Assembly (NCBI RefSeq): GCF_001544795.2
Contig: NZ_FCOI02000001.1
Location: forward strand, 372,001 to 436,000
DNA: 64,000 nucleotides
From: Caballeronia temeraria
Lineage (GTDB): Bacteria; Pseudomonadota; Gammaproteobacteria; Burkholderiales; Burkholderiaceae
Direction: 5' to 3'
Position 1 is the stretch's first letter, and each line of letters opens with the position of its first letter. This document shows positions 1 through 9,813 of the stretch, in pieces. The translations under genes and the position numbers were made by a program. The notes beneath the pieces were generated by a model. It did no database searches and had not been told where the DNA came from. It saw only the letters and a program-made list of their open reading frames with translations.

Positions 1-1445
1 AGATGTTCCAGCGCATGATCCACACGAGCGCGGGCTTTTTCCAGCGCGAGACCGCGAGCACGGTCATCAACGCGGTCGTCTTCGAGGTCAACCAGATTCT
101 GAGCGTGCTGCAAAGCGTGGTCGTCACGCTCGTGCGCGATTCGCTCACGGTCGTGTTTCTGCTCGGCTATCTGTTCATTCTCAACTGGCGCCTCACGCTG
201 ATCGTCGCGGTGATTCTGCCGGCCATCGGCTGGCTCGTCAGCAAGATCAACCGGCGGCTGCGGCGCCTGAACCGCGAGCATCAGAGTCTGACCAACGAAC
301 TGTCGTACATCGTCGAGGAGACGGTCGGCGGCTACAAGGTCGTGAAGGTGCATAACGGCGAGCCGTACGAGATGGGCCGCTTCACGGAGATGAGCCATCG
401 CCTGCGCGGCTATTCGATGCGCATGCAGGTGTCGGGCGGGCTTGCGCAGCCGCTCACGCAGTTTCTCGCGTCGATCGCGCTCGCAATCGTCATCACGATC
501 GCGGTCGTGCAGTCGGCGAACGACCAGACGACCGTCGGCGGATTCGTTGCGTTCGTCACGTCGATGCTGCTCGTGATTTCGCCGCTGAAGCATCTGATCG
601 ACATCAATCAGCCGATGCAGCGCGGCATGACGGCGGCCGAGCTGATCTTCGGCCTGATCGATGAACCGGCCGAGCCGGAGGGCGGCGGACGTCGCCTGGA
701 GCGCGCGCGCGGCGAAGTCGAATTCCGCGACGTGACGTTCAGCTACGGCTCGGTCGACCGGCCGACGCTCGATCGTGTGTCGTTCAAGGTCGCGCCGGGC
801 GAGATGGTCGCGCTGGCGGGGCCGTCGGGCAGCGGCAAGACGACGCTCGTGAATCTGCTGCCGCGTTTCTTCGATCCGCGCGCCGGTCAGGTGCTCGTCG
901 ATGGCGTGCCGATCAGCGAGTACAACCTGCACGATCTGCGCGGCCAGCTGGCGATGGTCAGCCAGGATGTCGTGCTCTTCAACGACACGATCGCGGCGAA
1001 CGTCGCATACGGGCAGACGCCGGATCGCGCGCGCGTGATGGCAGCGCTGACGGCGGCGAATCTCACGGACGTGGTGACTTCACTGCCGGAAGGCATCGAT
1101 ACGCTGATCGGCGGCAATGGCATGCGCTTGTCGGGCGGGCAGCGTCAGCGTCTCGCGATCGCGCGCGCGATCTACAAGGACGCGCCGATCCTGATTCTCG
1201 ACGAAGCGACTTCAGCGCTGGATTCTGAATCGGAGCGGCATGTGCAGTCGGCGCTCGAAACGCTGATGAAGGGGCGCACCACGCTCGTCATCGCGCACCG
1301 GTTGTCGACCATCGAGCGCGCGGACCGGATTCTCGTGATGGAAGCGGGGAAGATCGCCGAGCAGGGCAGTCATGCCGAGTTGCTGCGCAAAGACGGGCTG
1401 TACGCGCATTTGCATCGGATTCAGTACCAGCAGCAGGCGGCTTGA
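1..1445 (+). CDS. msbA: Lipid A export ABC transporter MsbA (5' end outside window)
   Basis: Inner-membrane ABC exporter that flips lipid A-core from the inner to the outer leaflet. The visible 480 residues hold most of the transmembrane domain (about 1-210) and a complete nucleotide-binding domain: Walker [10 protein letters not shown] (about residue 273), signature LSGGQRQR (about 376), Walker [10 protein letters not shown] (about 398) and the H-loop histidine in VIAHRLSTI. The family is about 580-600 residues, so roughly 100 N-terminal residues lie upstream of base 1; the ATG at base 3 is an internal methionine, not the start. It converges on rng. Other fused TMD-NBD exporters are possible, but the NBD and its wording match MsbA well. 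Confidence 0.9.
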   Translation, partial: MFQRMIHTSAGFFQRETASTVINAVVFEVNQILSVLQSVVVTLVRDSLTVVFLLGYLFILNWRLTLIVAVILPAIGWLVSKINRRLRRLNREHQSLTNELSYIVEETVGGYKVVKVHNGEPYEMGRFTEMSHRLRGYSMRMQVSGGLAQPLTQFLASIALAIVITIAVVQSANDQTTVGGFVAFVTSMLLVISPLKHLIDINQPMQRGMTAAELIFGLIDEPAEPEGGGRRLERARGEVEFRDVTFSYGSVDRPTLDRVSFKVAPGEMVALAGPSGSGKTTLVNLLPRFFDPRAGQVLVDGVPISEYNLHDLRGQLAMVSQDVVLFNDTIAANVAYGQTPDRARVMAALTAANLTDVVTSLPEGIDTLIGGNGMRLSGGQRQRLAIARAIYKDAPILILDEATSALDSESERHVQSALETLMKGRTTLVIAHRLSTIERADRILVMEAGKIAEQGSHAELLRKDGLYAHLHRIQYQQQAA

Positions 1446-1453
1446 GGTTTCAG

Positions 1454-1480
1454 CCTCGCTCGAACCGGGTTCGAGCGAGG
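1454..1480. terminator. Long perfect hairpin between convergent msbA and rng
   Basis: A 27-base near-perfect inverted repeat (13-base arms around a single central base, so about 12 pairs with a tight loop) fills most of the 47-base gap between the two stop codons. Neither side has a T tract, so it is not a canonical intrinsic terminator. It may act as a bidirectional terminator or 3'-end stabiliser for the two converging transcripts. Confidence 0.5.
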
Positions 1481-1492
1481 TGGGTGCCGAGG

Positions 1493-2962
1493 CTACATCA
1501 ACACAATGTCGTACTGCTCCTGCGACAAGTTGCTCTCCACCTGCAACGAAACCGGCTTCCCGATAAAGTCCATCAGCATCGCCAGATGCTGCGACTCCTC
1601 TTCCAGAAACAGATCGATGACCTGCTGCGACGCCACCACGCGAAACTCGCGCGGATTGAACTGCCGGGATTCGCGCATGATTTCGCGCAGCACGTCATAG
1701 CACACGGTGCGCGGCGTCTTCACCTGACCCTTTCCCTGGCACGTAGGACACGGCTCGCACAACACATGCGCCAGTGACTCGCGCGTGCGCTTTCTCGTCA
1801 TCTCGACGAGCCCGAGTTGTGAGAAGCCGTTCACGGTCACGCGCGTTCTGTCGCGCGACAACGCCTTTTTCAACTCGCCCAGAACCTGATCCCGATGCTC
1901 GACATTCTCCATGTCGATGAAATCGATGATAATGATCCCGCCGAGGTTCCTCAAGCGCAGTTGCCGCGCGATGGTATGCGCCGCTTCGAGATTGGTCTTG
2001 AAGATCGTGTCGTCGAAATTGCGCGCGCCGACATAACCGCCCGTATTGACGTCGATGGTCGTCATCGCTTCGGTCTGGTCGATCATCAGATAGCCGCCTG
2101 ACTTCAGATCGACGCGCCGCGACAGCGCCCGCTGAATCTCCGCCTCGATGTTGTAGAGATCAAAGAGCGGCCGCTCGCCGGTGTAGTGATGCAGACGCGA
2201 CGCCACCGCCGGCGTGAACTCCGCGGCGAAATCCGAGAGCATCTGAAACGTTTCGCGCGAATCGACCTGAATGCGCGTGGTCTCGTCGTTGACGAAGTCG
2301 CGCAACACGCGTTGCGCGAGGTTCAGATCCTGATAGAGCAGCGTGGTGGGCGGCACGCGCTGCGCCTGAGCCACGATCGTCGCCCACGTTTTGCGCAAGT
2401 ACGCGACATCGGCTGCGAGCTCTTCGCTCGTCGCATCTTCGGCGATAGTGCGCACGATATAGCCGCCTTTTTCATCGGCGGGCAGGACGGCGGTCAGACG
2501 CGCGCGCACGGCCTCGCGCTCCGCTTCGCTCTCGATCTTCTGCGAGATGCCGATGTGCGGCTCCTGCGGCAGATACACGAGCGTGCGCCCCGCGATGCTC
2601 ACTTGCGTCGACAGCCGCGCGCCTTTCGTGCCGATCGGATCCTTCACGACCTGCACCATCAGCGACTGACCTTCGAAGACGATCTTTTCGATCGGCGTAT
2701 GCGGTTGCGAGTTATGCGGCTCGCCCGCGATGCGCGGATGCCAGATATCCGCGACATGGAGAAACGCAGCGCGTTCGAGCCCGATGTCGATGAACGCGGA
2801 CTGCATGCCCGGCAGTACGCGCACGACCTTGCCGAGATAGACGTTGCCGACGCGCCCGCGCGAGAGCGTGCGCTCGACGTGAAGTTCCTGAACGGCGCCT
2901 TGCTGAACCAGTGCGACGCGGCTTTCCTGCGGTGTGACGTTGATCAGGATTTCTTCGTTCAT
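1493..2962 (-). CDS. rng: Ribonuclease G
   Basis: Endoribonuclease of the RNase E/G family, which matures the 5' end of 16S rRNA and takes part in mRNA decay. With the start at MNEEILINVTPQ the protein is 489 residues, the same as E. coli RNase G; the frame is open for 84 codons further upstream, but that stretch runs antisense to maf and has no family features. An S1-type RNA-binding region follows the N-terminus (VGNVYLGKVVRVLPGMQSA). The catalytic metal-site motif is TIDVNTGG, followed by DFIDMENVEHRDQV, and the zinc-link cysteines are in CEPCPTCQGKG. It sits 7 bases after maf, the usual neighbour. Confidence 0.95.
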   Translation of the reverse strand: MNEEILINVTPQESRVALVQQGAVQELHVERTLSRGRVGNVYLGKVVRVLPGMQSAFIDIGLERAAFLHVADIWHPRIAGEPHNSQPHTPIEKIVFEGQSLMVQVVKDPIGTKGARLSTQVSIAGRTLVYLPQEPHIGISQKIESEAEREAVRARLTAVLPADEKGGYIVRTIAEDATSEELAADVAYLRKTWATIVAQAQRVPPTTLLYQDLNLAQRVLRDFVNDETTRIQVDSRETFQMLSDFAAEFTPAVASRLHHYTGERPLFDLYNIEAEIQRALSRRVDLKSGGYLMIDQTEAMTTIDVNTGGYVGARNFDDTIFKTNLEAAHTIARQLRLRNLGGIIIIDFIDMENVEHRDQVLGELKKALSRDRTRVTVNGFSQLGLVEMTRKRTRESLAHVLCEPCPTCQGKGQVKTPRTVCYDVLREIMRESRQFNPREFRVVASQQVIDLFLEEESQHLAMLMDFIGKPVSLQVESNLSQEQYDIVLM

Positions 2963-2969
2963 GGCCTGT

Positions 2970-3584
2970 TTAGAATGCGACGCGCGCCACGCGCAAGAGC
3001 GCTGCGGTCTCGAAAAGGGGCAGACCCATGATACCCGAATAGGACCCGTCGATTCGCTCGATGAACTCCGCCGCGCGGCCTTGAATGCCGTACGCGCCCG
3101 CTTTGCCGAGCGGCTCGCCCGATGCCGCGTAGCGCTGCAGCGCAGCACGGTCGACGTTCGAAAAGCGCACCTGCGAACGCGATAAGGCCGGTTCGAGCAG
3201 CGCGCCATCGGCATCGACGACGGCGAGCGCCGTCAGCACTTCGTGCTCGCGGCCCGCGAGGCGTTCGAGCATCGCGACGGCATCGTCTTCGTGCAGCGGC
3301 TTGCCGAGGATCATTCCGTCGATGGTGACGGTCGTATCGGCGACGAGAATCGGGGCGGCAGCGAAGCCGCCCGCGACGAGCCGTGCACGCGCCGCGCGCG
3401 CCTTCAACGTGCACACGCGCACGACGTAGGCATCGGCGGCTTCGCCGGGCAGCTCGGCTTCGAGCGCTTCGGCGTCTTCATCGGCACGGGGAAGCAGGAG
3501 TTCGAACTGCACGCCGAGCTGACGAAGCAGCTCCTGACGGCGCGGGCTTTGCGAGGCGAGATAAACGTAGGGATGAGTCGGCAT
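2970..3584 (-). CDS. maf: Maf-family nucleotide pyrophosphatase (YhdE type)
   Basis: House-cleaning nucleoside triphosphate pyrophosphatase; YhdE-type members hydrolyse dTTP/UTP and modified pyrimidine nucleotides. The start at [16 protein letters not shown] gives 204 residues, typical for the family, with the ASQSPRR nucleotide-binding signature at the N-terminus, the acidic ADTTVTIDG motif, and the [10 protein letters not shown] segment that is characteristic of the YhdE branch rather than the YceF branch. A longer start (14 codons upstream) exists but adds residues before the beta-strand that normally begins the fold. It lies in the minus-strand housekeeping run between rlmH and rng. Confidence 0.93.
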   Translation of the reverse strand: MPTHPYVYLASQSPRRQELLRQLGVQFELLLPRADEDAEALEAELPGEAADAYVVRVCTLKARAARARLVAGGFAAAPILVADTTVTIDGMILGKPLHEDDAVAMLERLAGREHEVLTALAVVDADGALLEPALSRSQVRFSNVDRAALQRYAASGEPLGKAGAYGIQGRAAEFIERIDGSYSGIMGLPLFETAALLRVARVAF

Positions 3585-3650
3585 CTTGAAGTCGGATTCG
3601 AATGGCGCGCGAGGCATTCGATCCAACGTCGATCCAACGTCGAAGCCGCC

Positions 3651-4121
3651 TCACGCGCGATGATAGGGATGATTCTGCGTGATGCTCCACGCGCGGTAAA
3701 GCTGTTCGGCGAGCAGCACGCGCACCATGCCATGCGGCAGCGTGAGACTCGATACGCGCAGCAGCAGTTCGGCGCGCGCCTTCACGGCGGGATCGAGCCC
3801 GTCCGCGCCGCCGATCACGAACGCGACATCGCGCCCGTCCTGTTGCCAGCCGGGCAGGGCGTTCGCAAGTTGCATCGTGGTCCAGTCGCGGCCGCGTTCA
3901 TCGAGTGCGACGACGCGCGCGTTCTTCGGCAAGGCGGCTTCGATGCGCTGCCTTTCAGCCGCCATCACGCTCTCGGCATTGCGTCCCGACGAGCGCTGCT
4001 CCGGCTTGATTTCCTTGAGCTCGATGCGCAGCTCGGGCGGCATGCGCTTCGCGTATTCGTCGAAGCCATTCGTGATCCAGTCGGGCATCTTGTGCCCGAC
4101 GGCGAGGATGACCAGCTTCAT
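3651..4121 (-). CDS. rlmH: 23S rRNA pseudouridine-1915 N3-methyltransferase RlmH
   Basis: SPOUT-fold methyltransferase that methylates pseudouridine 1915 in helix 69 of 23S rRNA, acting on assembled 70S ribosomes. The protein is 156 residues, the family length, beginning [16 protein letters not shown]. The SAM-binding knot region is visible as [11 protein letters not shown], followed by the conserved C-terminal [20 protein letters not shown]. It is 14 bases downstream of rsfS, an arrangement shared by many Proteobacteria where both act on the large ribosomal subunit; the two are very likely cotranscribed. Confidence 0.96.
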   Translation of the reverse strand: MKLVILAVGHKMPDWITNGFDEYAKRMPPELRIELKEIKPEQRSSGRNAESVMAAERQRIEAALPKNARVVALDERGRDWTTMQLANALPGWQQDGRDVAFVIGGADGLDPAVKARAELLLRVSSLTLPHGMVRVLLAEQLYRAWSITQNHPYHRA

Positions 4122-4135
4122 CGAACGAAGCGGCT

Positions 4136-4588
4136 TCAGTGCTTGCGCACGGTCTTGCGCGCGGGACGTTTGACGGCGGGCGCGTCGTCTTCTTCGTCCT
4201 CGTCTTCATCGGCGGTGACGCTCGCGCCGCCGAACATGTTCGGCTTTTGCAGCTTCACGCGCACGGGCTTGTCGCCCCAGACTTCCTCGAGGTTGTAGTA
4301 CTGGCGCAGCGCCGGTTGCAGGATGTGCACGACCGCGTCGCCGCAGTCGACCAGCACCCATTCGCCGATCTCTTCGCCTTCCGTGCTGATGATGTCGCCG
4401 CCCGCTTCCTTGACCTTCTCGCGCACGCTGTTGGCGAGCGCCTTGGTCTGCCGGTTCGACGTGCCGCTCGCCACGACCACGCGGTCGAAGAGGGAGGTCA
4501 GGTGGGTCGTGTTGAACACTTTGATGTCTTGCGCCTTGACGTCTTCGAGACCGTCGATGATCGCGCGTTGAAGCTTCTGAAGTTCCAT
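4136..4588 (-). CDS. rsfS: Ribosomal silencing factor RsfS
   Basis: Binds ribosomal protein uL14 on the 50S subunit and blocks subunit joining when nutrients are scarce. The start at [19 protein letters not shown] gives 150 residues; a start 15 codons upstream would run into nadD. The core DUF143/Iojap fold is recognisable in [18 protein letters not shown] and [14 protein letters not shown]. The C-terminus has an acidic then basic tail (DEDEDEEDD followed by [12 protein letters not shown]) beyond the usual core, common in Burkholderiaceae. It begins two bases after the nadD stop, so translation is probably coupled. Confidence 0.94.
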   Translation of the reverse strand: MELQKLQRAIIDGLEDVKAQDIKVFNTTHLTSLFDRVVVASGTSNRQTKALANSVREKVKEAGGDIISTEGEEIGEWVLVDCGDAVVHILQPALRQYYNLEEVWGDKPVRVKLQKPNMFGGASVTADEDEDEEDDAPAVKRPARKTVRKH

Positions 4589-4590
4589 AG

Positions 4591-5268
4591 TTACGGTGTC
4601 TGGTACAGGTGATGTTGAACAATATAGTCCCATACGGCCGATGGGACCTGAGCGCGGGCGCCGGTCGTGCCGTTCATCGAACGTGCTTCCTCGCGGATCG
4701 CCGTGGCGGATACGTCGAGCAGCAGCATTTCGTCGATGTGCATATGGCCGTGCGGGCTCGCGCGCAAAACCTCGGGCGATGCGCCGCGTGCCGCGAATTC
4801 CGCCGCGACTTCAGCGGGCAGCGTCGCGACGTCGAAGCCCGCGCGCGTTTCCACGCAGACGTGCGCGTAGTCGAAAAGCCGCTTCCACTGATGCCACGAA
4901 TTGAGCTTGACGAGCTGATCCGCGCCCATCAAAAGCGAGATCGACGCGTTCGCGCCTTCGCGTTCGCGCCAGTGCGCGAGTGTGTCGACGGTGTACGTGT
5001 CGCCCTGGCGATCGATCTCGTCGGTGGCGACCGTGATCCGCACGCCGTCGAGCGAGAGCGAGGCCGCCGCCGCGCGCGTCATCGCCAAGCGATGCTCCGG
5101 CGCCGATACGCCCGCCTTCTGCCACGGCTGACCGGCGGGCAATAGCACCAGCTCGGTCAGTTGCAGCAATTCGACGAAGCGCCGCGCGAGCGCGAGATGC
5201 CCGTTGTGAATCGGATCAAACGTGCCGCCGAAAAGGCCGACGCGCTTCGCGCAGGGCGTCACAGCCAT
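4591..5268 (-). CDS. nadD: Nicotinate-nucleotide adenylyltransferase NadD
   Basis: Transfers AMP from ATP to nicotinate mononucleotide, the adenylation step of NAD synthesis. The protein is 225 residues. The nucleotidyltransferase signature [15 protein letters not shown] is at residues 12-26 and the C-terminal ISSTxIR-type motif appears as VSATAIREE. The start overlaps the last 10 bases of hemF, which suggests translational coupling within a hemF-nadD-rsfS-rlmH transcript. The first nine residues before the glycine-rich loop are longer than in some homologues, but no better internal start is present. Confidence 0.95.
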   Translation of the reverse strand: MAVTPCAKRVGLFGGTFDPIHNGHLALARRFVELLQLTELVLLPAGQPWQKAGVSAPEHRLAMTRAAAASLSLDGVRITVATDEIDRQGDTYTVDTLAHWREREGANASISLLMGADQLVKLNSWHQWKRLFDYAHVCVETRAGFDVATLPAEVAAEFAARGASPEVLRASPHGHMHIDEMLLLDVSATAIREEARSMNGTTGARAQVPSAVWDYIVQHHLYQTP

Positions 5269-6218
5269 TCCCGGCGCACCAGAAAGTCGTCGTACAGCCG
5301 CGCTTCCGGCGTGCCGCGCTCCGGCTTCCAGTCATAGCGCCAGTTCGCGACGGGCGGCATCGACATCAGGATCGATTCGGTGCGTCCGCCGCTTTGCAGA
5401 CCGAAATGCGTGCCGCGATCGAACACGAGATTGAACTCGACATAGCGGCCGCGCCGGTACGCCTGGAATTCACGCTCGTGCTCGCCATAGGGCGTGTCGC
5501 GACGGCGCTCGATGACCGGCAGATACGCGTTCAGGAACGCATCGCCGACGCTGCGCATCATCGCGAACGAGCGCTCGAAGCCGGGCTCCGAGACATCGTC
5601 GAAGAAAATGCCGCCGATGCCGCGCTGCTCGTTGCGGTGCTTGAGATAGAAGTACTCGTCGCACCACGTCTTGAAGCGCGGGTACAGGTCCGCGCCGAAC
5701 GGATCGAGCGCATCGCGGCACACCCGATGGAAATGCCGCGCATCGTCTTCGTAGCCGTAGATCGGCGTGAGATCCATGCCGCCGCCGAACCAGAAGATGG
5801 GCGCTTCGCCTTCCTTCGTCGCGGTGAGCATGCGCACGTTCATGTGCACGGTCGGGCAGTGCGGATTGCGCGGATGCATGACGAGCGATACGCCGAGCGC
5901 CTCGAAACCACGCCCGGCGAGCTGCGGACGCGCCGCGCTCGCGGACGGCGGCAGCGCGTCGCCCTGCACATCCGAAAAGCCGATGCCGCCGCGCTCGAAA
6001 AAGCCGCCGCCTTCGAGCATGCGCGTCACGCCGCCGCCGCGCAGATGCGCGCCGGGTTCGCGGGTCCAGGCGTCGGTGGCGAAGGCGGTGCCGTCGAAGG
6101 CGCCGAGCGCATCGGCGATGCGCGTCTGCAGACCCGTCAGATAGTCGCGCACGGCTGCGATATCGTGGGCTGCGTCATGTTCGTTGCGTTGTTCCGCGCT
6201 GCGGTTCGGTTCACTCAT
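5259..6218 (-). CDS. hemF: Oxygen-dependent coproporphyrinogen III oxidase HemF
   Basis: Converts coproporphyrinogen III to protoporphyrinogen IX in heme synthesis, using O2. The start at [12 protein letters not shown] gives 319 residues, close to the roughly 300 of E. coli HemF; upstream in-frame codons run into the purD terminator. Family motifs are clear: [16 protein letters not shown], the [16 protein letters not shown] segment, [10 protein letters not shown] and the C-terminal [13 protein letters not shown]. It is separated from purD by a strong terminator and therefore probably starts its own transcript, leading into nadD. Confidence 0.96.
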   Translation of the reverse strand: MSEPNRSAEQRNEHDAAHDIAAVRDYLTGLQTRIADALGAFDGTAFATDAWTREPGAHLRGGGVTRMLEGGGFFERGGIGFSDVQGDALPPSASAARPQLAGRGFEALGVSLVMHPRNPHCPTVHMNVRMLTATKEGEAPIFWFGGGMDLTPIYGYEDDARHFHRVCRDALDPFGADLYPRFKTWCDEYFYLKHRNEQRGIGGIFFDDVSEPGFERSFAMMRSVGDAFLNAYLPVIERRRDTPYGEHEREFQAYRRGRYVEFNLVFDRGTHFGLQSGGRTESILMSMPPVANWRYDWKPERGTPEARLYDDFLVRREWL

Positions 6219-6284
6219 CGATTGCTGCGTGCGTCCTGAGGGCGGCCAGAAATAGGCGGGGTTAACCCTTCGTCTCGAATCTCT

Positions 6285-6321
6285 AAAAAGCACGCTGCCG
6301 GACACGAGGTCCGGCAGCGTG
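6285..6321 (-). terminator. Intrinsic terminator of purD
   Basis: Perfect 12-base-pair stem (6291-6302 with 6310-6321) and 7-base loop. Read on the minus strand it is followed by a T run (complement of 6286-6289) that lies just before hemF. It ends the purD transcript 30 bases after the purD stop. Confidence 0.9.
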
Positions 6322-6350
6322 TGGGCTCGTGCGGCGTGAGCCGCGTCAAT

Positions 6351-7652
6351 TCAGTGCTTGTCGCCAGGTTTGTCCGCCGACTGCTTGCGGTTCACCGCCC
6401 GATAGCCGATGTCCCGCCGATACTGCATGCCGTCGAACGAAATCTGGTTGACTGTATCGTAGACCACGGATTGCGCGCCGCGCACGGAATCCGCCAATCC
6501 GACGACGCACAGCACGCGCCCGCCCGAGGTCGTGAGCTTTCCGTCGGTCAGCGTCGTGCCCGCGTGGAAAGTGACGGAATTCTCGGTTTCCGCGGGAATG
6601 CCGCTGATGCGGTCGCCCTTGCGCGGCGTGTCCGGATAGTTGTGCGCCGCGAGCACGACGCCGAGCGCCGTGCGGCGGTCCCAGTCGAGATCGATGGTGT
6701 CGAGCTTGCCGTCGATGGCCATTTCCACGACCTTCGAGAAATCGCCCTTCAGACGCGCCATGATCGGCTGCGTTTCGGGATCGCCCATGCGGCAGTTGAA
6801 TTCGAGCGTTTTCGGATTGCCGTTCGCGTCGATCATCAGGCCGGCGTACAGGAAGCCGGTGAAGCGGATGCCTTCGTTTTCCATGCCGCGCACCGTCGGC
6901 TGGATGATTTCGCGCATCACGCGCGCGTGCAGTTGCGGCGTGACGATCGGCGCGGGCGAATACGCGCCCATGCCGCCCGTGTTCGGACCCTTGTCGCCGT
7001 CGAGCAGGCGCTTGTGGTCCTGGCTCGACGCGAGGGGCAGCACGTGCTTGCCGTCCACCATCACGATGAAGCTCGCTTCCTCGCCCGCGAGGAATTCCTC
7101 GATCACGACGCGCGCGCCCGCATCGCCGAGCTTGTTGTCGGCGAGCATCGAATCGACGGCCGCGTGCGCTTCTTCCAGCGACATCGCGACGACGACGCCC
7201 TTGCCGGCGGCGAGGCCGTCGGCCTTGATGACGATCGGCGCGCCTTTCGCGTCGATGTAGGCGTGCGCGGCAGCCGGCTCCGAGAACGTCTCGTATTCGG
7301 CGGTCGGGATGTTGTGGCGCTTCATGAACGCCTTGGCGAAGTCCTTCGAGCTTTCGAGCTGCGCGGCTTCCTTGCTCGGGCCGAAGATTTTCAGCCCGCG
7401 CGAGCGGAACAGATTGACGATGCCCGCGGCGAGCGGCTGTTCCGGACCGACGAGCGTGAACGCGACATGTTCCTTCTCGACGAAATCGGCGAGTTCCGCC
7501 GGGTCCGTGATGTCGACGTTGCGCAGGCGCTCGTCCTGCGCGGTGCCGCCGTTGCCCGGCGCGACATAGACGATCTGCACGCGCGGCGATTGCGCGAGCT
7601 TCCAGGCCAGCGCGTGTTCGCGGCCGCCGGAACCGACGACGAGTAACTTCAT
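6351..7652 (-). CDS. purD: Phosphoribosylamine-glycine ligase PurD
   Basis: ATP-grasp enzyme of de novo purine synthesis that joins glycine to 5-phosphoribosylamine to make GAR. The start at MKLLVVGSGGREHALAW gives 433 residues, matching the family; an upstream start would add 18 residues before the N-terminal Rossmann-like strand. Diagnostic motifs include the N-terminal GSGGREHALAWKL, the ATP-grasp segment VIKADGLAAGKGVVVA, GPNTGGMGAYSP and EFNCRMGDPETQ. A perfect hairpin terminator follows the stop, and a 258-base gap separates it from yebC. Confidence 0.97.
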   Translation of the reverse strand: MKLLVVGSGGREHALAWKLAQSPRVQIVYVAPGNGGTAQDERLRNVDITDPAELADFVEKEHVAFTLVGPEQPLAAGIVNLFRSRGLKIFGPSKEAAQLESSKDFAKAFMKRHNIPTAEYETFSEPAAAHAYIDAKGAPIVIKADGLAAGKGVVVAMSLEEAHAAVDSMLADNKLGDAGARVVIEEFLAGEEASFIVMVDGKHVLPLASSQDHKRLLDGDKGPNTGGMGAYSPAPIVTPQLHARVMREIIQPTVRGMENEGIRFTGFLYAGLMIDANGNPKTLEFNCRMGDPETQPIMARLKGDFSKVVEMAIDGKLDTIDLDWDRRTALGVVLAAHNYPDTPRKGDRISGIPAETENSVTFHAGTTLTDGKLTTSGGRVLCVVGLADSVRGAQSVVYDTVNQISFDGMQYRRDIGYRAVNRKQSADKPGDKH

Positions 7653-7910
7653 GTGAATCCCCGAAATCCTGACAAAAAGCGGCTTGAGAAAAAGCGGCGG
7701 GTGCATCGACCGTAAAGCGCGCAGATGACATTCGTCATAACGTCGCGAAGGCGGCTCGCGCTGACATCGGCTGCGTCACGCGCCTTCCAGGGGCGATGCG
7801 GCGCCGCGATGATCGCGCGGCGCTGCTCCGGCATGCGAGCCGAAGCGAAAGATGTTCCATGCGCGAGCGCAGCGGCTTTCGATGCCGCCGCGCCCGGCGC
7901 GATCCGAAGC

Positions 7911-8639
7911 TCAGTCTTCGTTGATCGCGGCGTTTGTATAAACTTCCTGCACGTCGTCGAGATTTTCGAGCGCATCGAGCAGTTTTTGCATTTTCACCGC
8001 GTCGTCGCCGCTGAATTCGACTTCCGTCTGCGGTTTCATCGTGACTTCGCCGAGTTCCGCCTTGAAGCCGGCCGCTTCGAGCGCGTCCTTCACCTTCTGG
8101 AAATCGTTCGGCGGGCACACCACTTCGATGCTGCCGTCCTCGTTCGTCACGACGTCGTCCGCGCCGGCTTCGAGCGCGGCGTCCATCAGCTTGTCTTCCG
8201 GCGTGCCGGGCGCGAACAGGAACTGGCCGACGTGGTCGAACATGAACGACACCGAGCCGTCCGTGCCCATGTTGCCGCCGAATTTCGAGAACGCGTGGCG
8301 CACTTCCGCGACCGTGCGGGTGCGGTTGTCCGTCATCGTGTCGACGATGATCGCCGCGCCGCCGATGCCGTAGCCTTCGTAGCGGATTTCCTCGTAATTC
8401 GCGCCATCCACGCCGCCGACGCCGCGCTGGATCGCGCGGTTGATGTTGTCCTTCGGCATGTTGGCGTCGTAGGCCTTGTCGATGGCGAGCCGCAGGCGCG
8501 GGTTCGAATCGACCTCGCCGCCGCCCATGCGCGCAGCAACCTGGATTTCCTTGATGAGGCGCGTCCAGACCTTGCCTTTCTTCGCGTCGGCCGCGGCTTT
8601 CTTATGCTTGATGTTGGCCCATTTGGAATGACCCGCCAT
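7911..8639 (-). CDS. yebC: YebC/PmpR family protein
   Basis: YebC-family protein of 242 residues beginning [18 protein letters not shown], the family hallmark. Members were first described as transcriptional regulators (PmpR); more recent work assigns YebC-type proteins a role in relieving ribosome stalling at difficult peptide sequences. The conserved [18 protein letters not shown] and the three-domain layout are visible. It is read in the same direction as purD but the two are 258 bases apart with nothing gene-like between, so cotranscription is uncertain. Confidence 0.94.
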   Translation of the reverse strand: MAGHSKWANIKHKKAAADAKKGKVWTRLIKEIQVAARMGGGEVDSNPRLRLAIDKAYDANMPKDNINRAIQRGVGGVDGANYEEIRYEGYGIGGAAIIVDTMTDNRTRTVAEVRHAFSKFGGNMGTDGSVSFMFDHVGQFLFAPGTPEDKLMDAALEAGADDVVTNEDGSIEVVCPPNDFQKVKDALEAAGFKAELGEVTMKPQTEVEFSGDDAVKMQKLLDALENLDDVQEVYTNAAINED

Positions 8640-8900
8640 TACCTTTCTCCATCGCGCGCGGGGCTATAAGCCGTGCGCCTAGTGTGCTGTCGTGCTGAAT
8701 GTGTCTGTCCGGCGCGCGCTTTGCGGCGGCAGCCGGGTTCGCCCGGGGATCGCTGGATCCGGCGCAACCCGAATAGGAACAGACCGAAATTTTAGCATGG
8801 CAGCACGCGCTCTCAATGCCGCGCGGCGCGGGCAGGAACGTGAAAATCGGCGCAAACCGTGCGAAATTCCGTCGAATCGCGTCGAAAGCGGCCGTAAACG

Positions 8901-8927
8901 CAAACCGCCGCGCGAATGGCGCGGCGG
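8901..8927 (-). terminator. Intrinsic terminator of upp, in the yebC-upp gap
   Basis: A perfect 9-base-pair stem (8905-8913 with 8919-8927) with a 5-base loop stands 22 bases beyond the upp stop; on the minus strand it is followed by TTTG. The rest of the 310-base gap up to yebC (8640-8900) holds no credible gene; it must contain the yebC promoter, but I cannot place it with confidence. Confidence 0.8.
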
Positions 8928-8949
8928 TCGGGGCGATTCAGGCAGACGC

Positions 8950-9603
8950 TTAATTCTTCGTGCCGAACAGACGATCGCCCGCGTCGCCGAGACCCGGAAC
9001 GATATACGCATGCTCGTTCAGGTGGGAATCGAGCGATGCGACGTACAGCTTCACGTCCGGATGCGCGTCCTGGAACACCTTCACGCCTTCGGGCGCCGCG
9101 ACCAGCGCGACGAACACGATATTTTCGCTTTGCACGTTGCGGCGTTTCATGACGTCGACGGCGTGCACCGCCGAATAGCCCGTCGCGACCATCGGATCGC
9201 ACAGGATGAAGACGCGCTCTTCGAGATCGGGCGGCAGGCGCACGAGATACTCGACCGGACGATGATCGTCCGCCCGATACACGCCGATATGCCCGACCCG
9301 CGCCGAGGGCACGAGATCCAGCAGGCCGTCCGACATGCCGATGCCCGCGCGCAGGACCGGCACGATCGCGAGCTTCTTGCCGGCGATCACCGGCGCGTCG
9401 ATCTCGAGGAGCGGCGTTTCCACGCGCTTGGTCGTGAGCGGCAGATTGCGCGTGATTTCGTAGCCCATCAGCAGCGTGATTTCCCGCAGGAGCTCGCGGA
9501 ACGTGCGCGTCGACGTGTCCTTGTCGCGCATGTGGGTGAGCTTGTGCTGGATCAGCGGGTGATCGGTGATGAAAAGATTGGGAAAGCGGCTGTCTTGTTT
9601 CAT
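8950..9603 (-). CDS. upp: Uracil phosphoribosyltransferase
   Basis: Pyrimidine salvage enzyme that makes UMP from uracil and PRPP. The start at [16 protein letters not shown] gives 217 residues, slightly longer than E. coli Upp (208). The PRPP-binding motif is visible as [15 protein letters not shown], with the conserved [12 protein letters not shown] segment upstream and the C-terminal uracil-binding [13 protein letters not shown] 21-codon upstream extension is possible but lacks homology features. It stands alone, divergent from the SDR gene at 9814, and has its own terminator. Confidence 0.96.
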   Translation of the reverse strand: MKQDSRFPNLFITDHPLIQHKLTHMRDKDTSTRTFRELLREITLLMGYEITRNLPLTTKRVETPLLEIDAPVIAGKKLAIVPVLRAGIGMSDGLLDLVPSARVGHIGVYRADDHRPVEYLVRLPPDLEERVFILCDPMVATGYSAVHAVDVMKRRNVQSENIVFVALVAAPEGVKVFQDAHPDVKLYVASLDSHLNEHAYIVPGLGDAGDRLFGTKN

Positions 9604-9813
9604 GGGTCTCGCGCGCGGCGCGTCCTGCTCGTGTGATGTTCTGCCTCTGACGCTCGGTGAGCGCACAGTGGCGACAGTTTACCCAAAAGCCCGCCCGTGC
9701 CTAAGAAGAATCGCGCGCGCCGCGAGGGCCGCCGACGTTGCCGCCCCGATTCTTCTAGAATTGCGCGAGAGGCGTGTTCACGCCGATCGCGACAACGACA
9801 AGGAGGATGGACG

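Noticed and set aside
2963..3214. 84-residue N-terminal extension of RNase G
   Set aside because: The extension runs antisense across the maf coding region and has no homology; the start at 2962 gives the exact E. coli length.
7653..7910. Possible small gene on either strand between purD and yebC
   Set aside because: Open frames in this 258-base gap are basic, lack ribosome-binding sites and overlap neighbouring genes.
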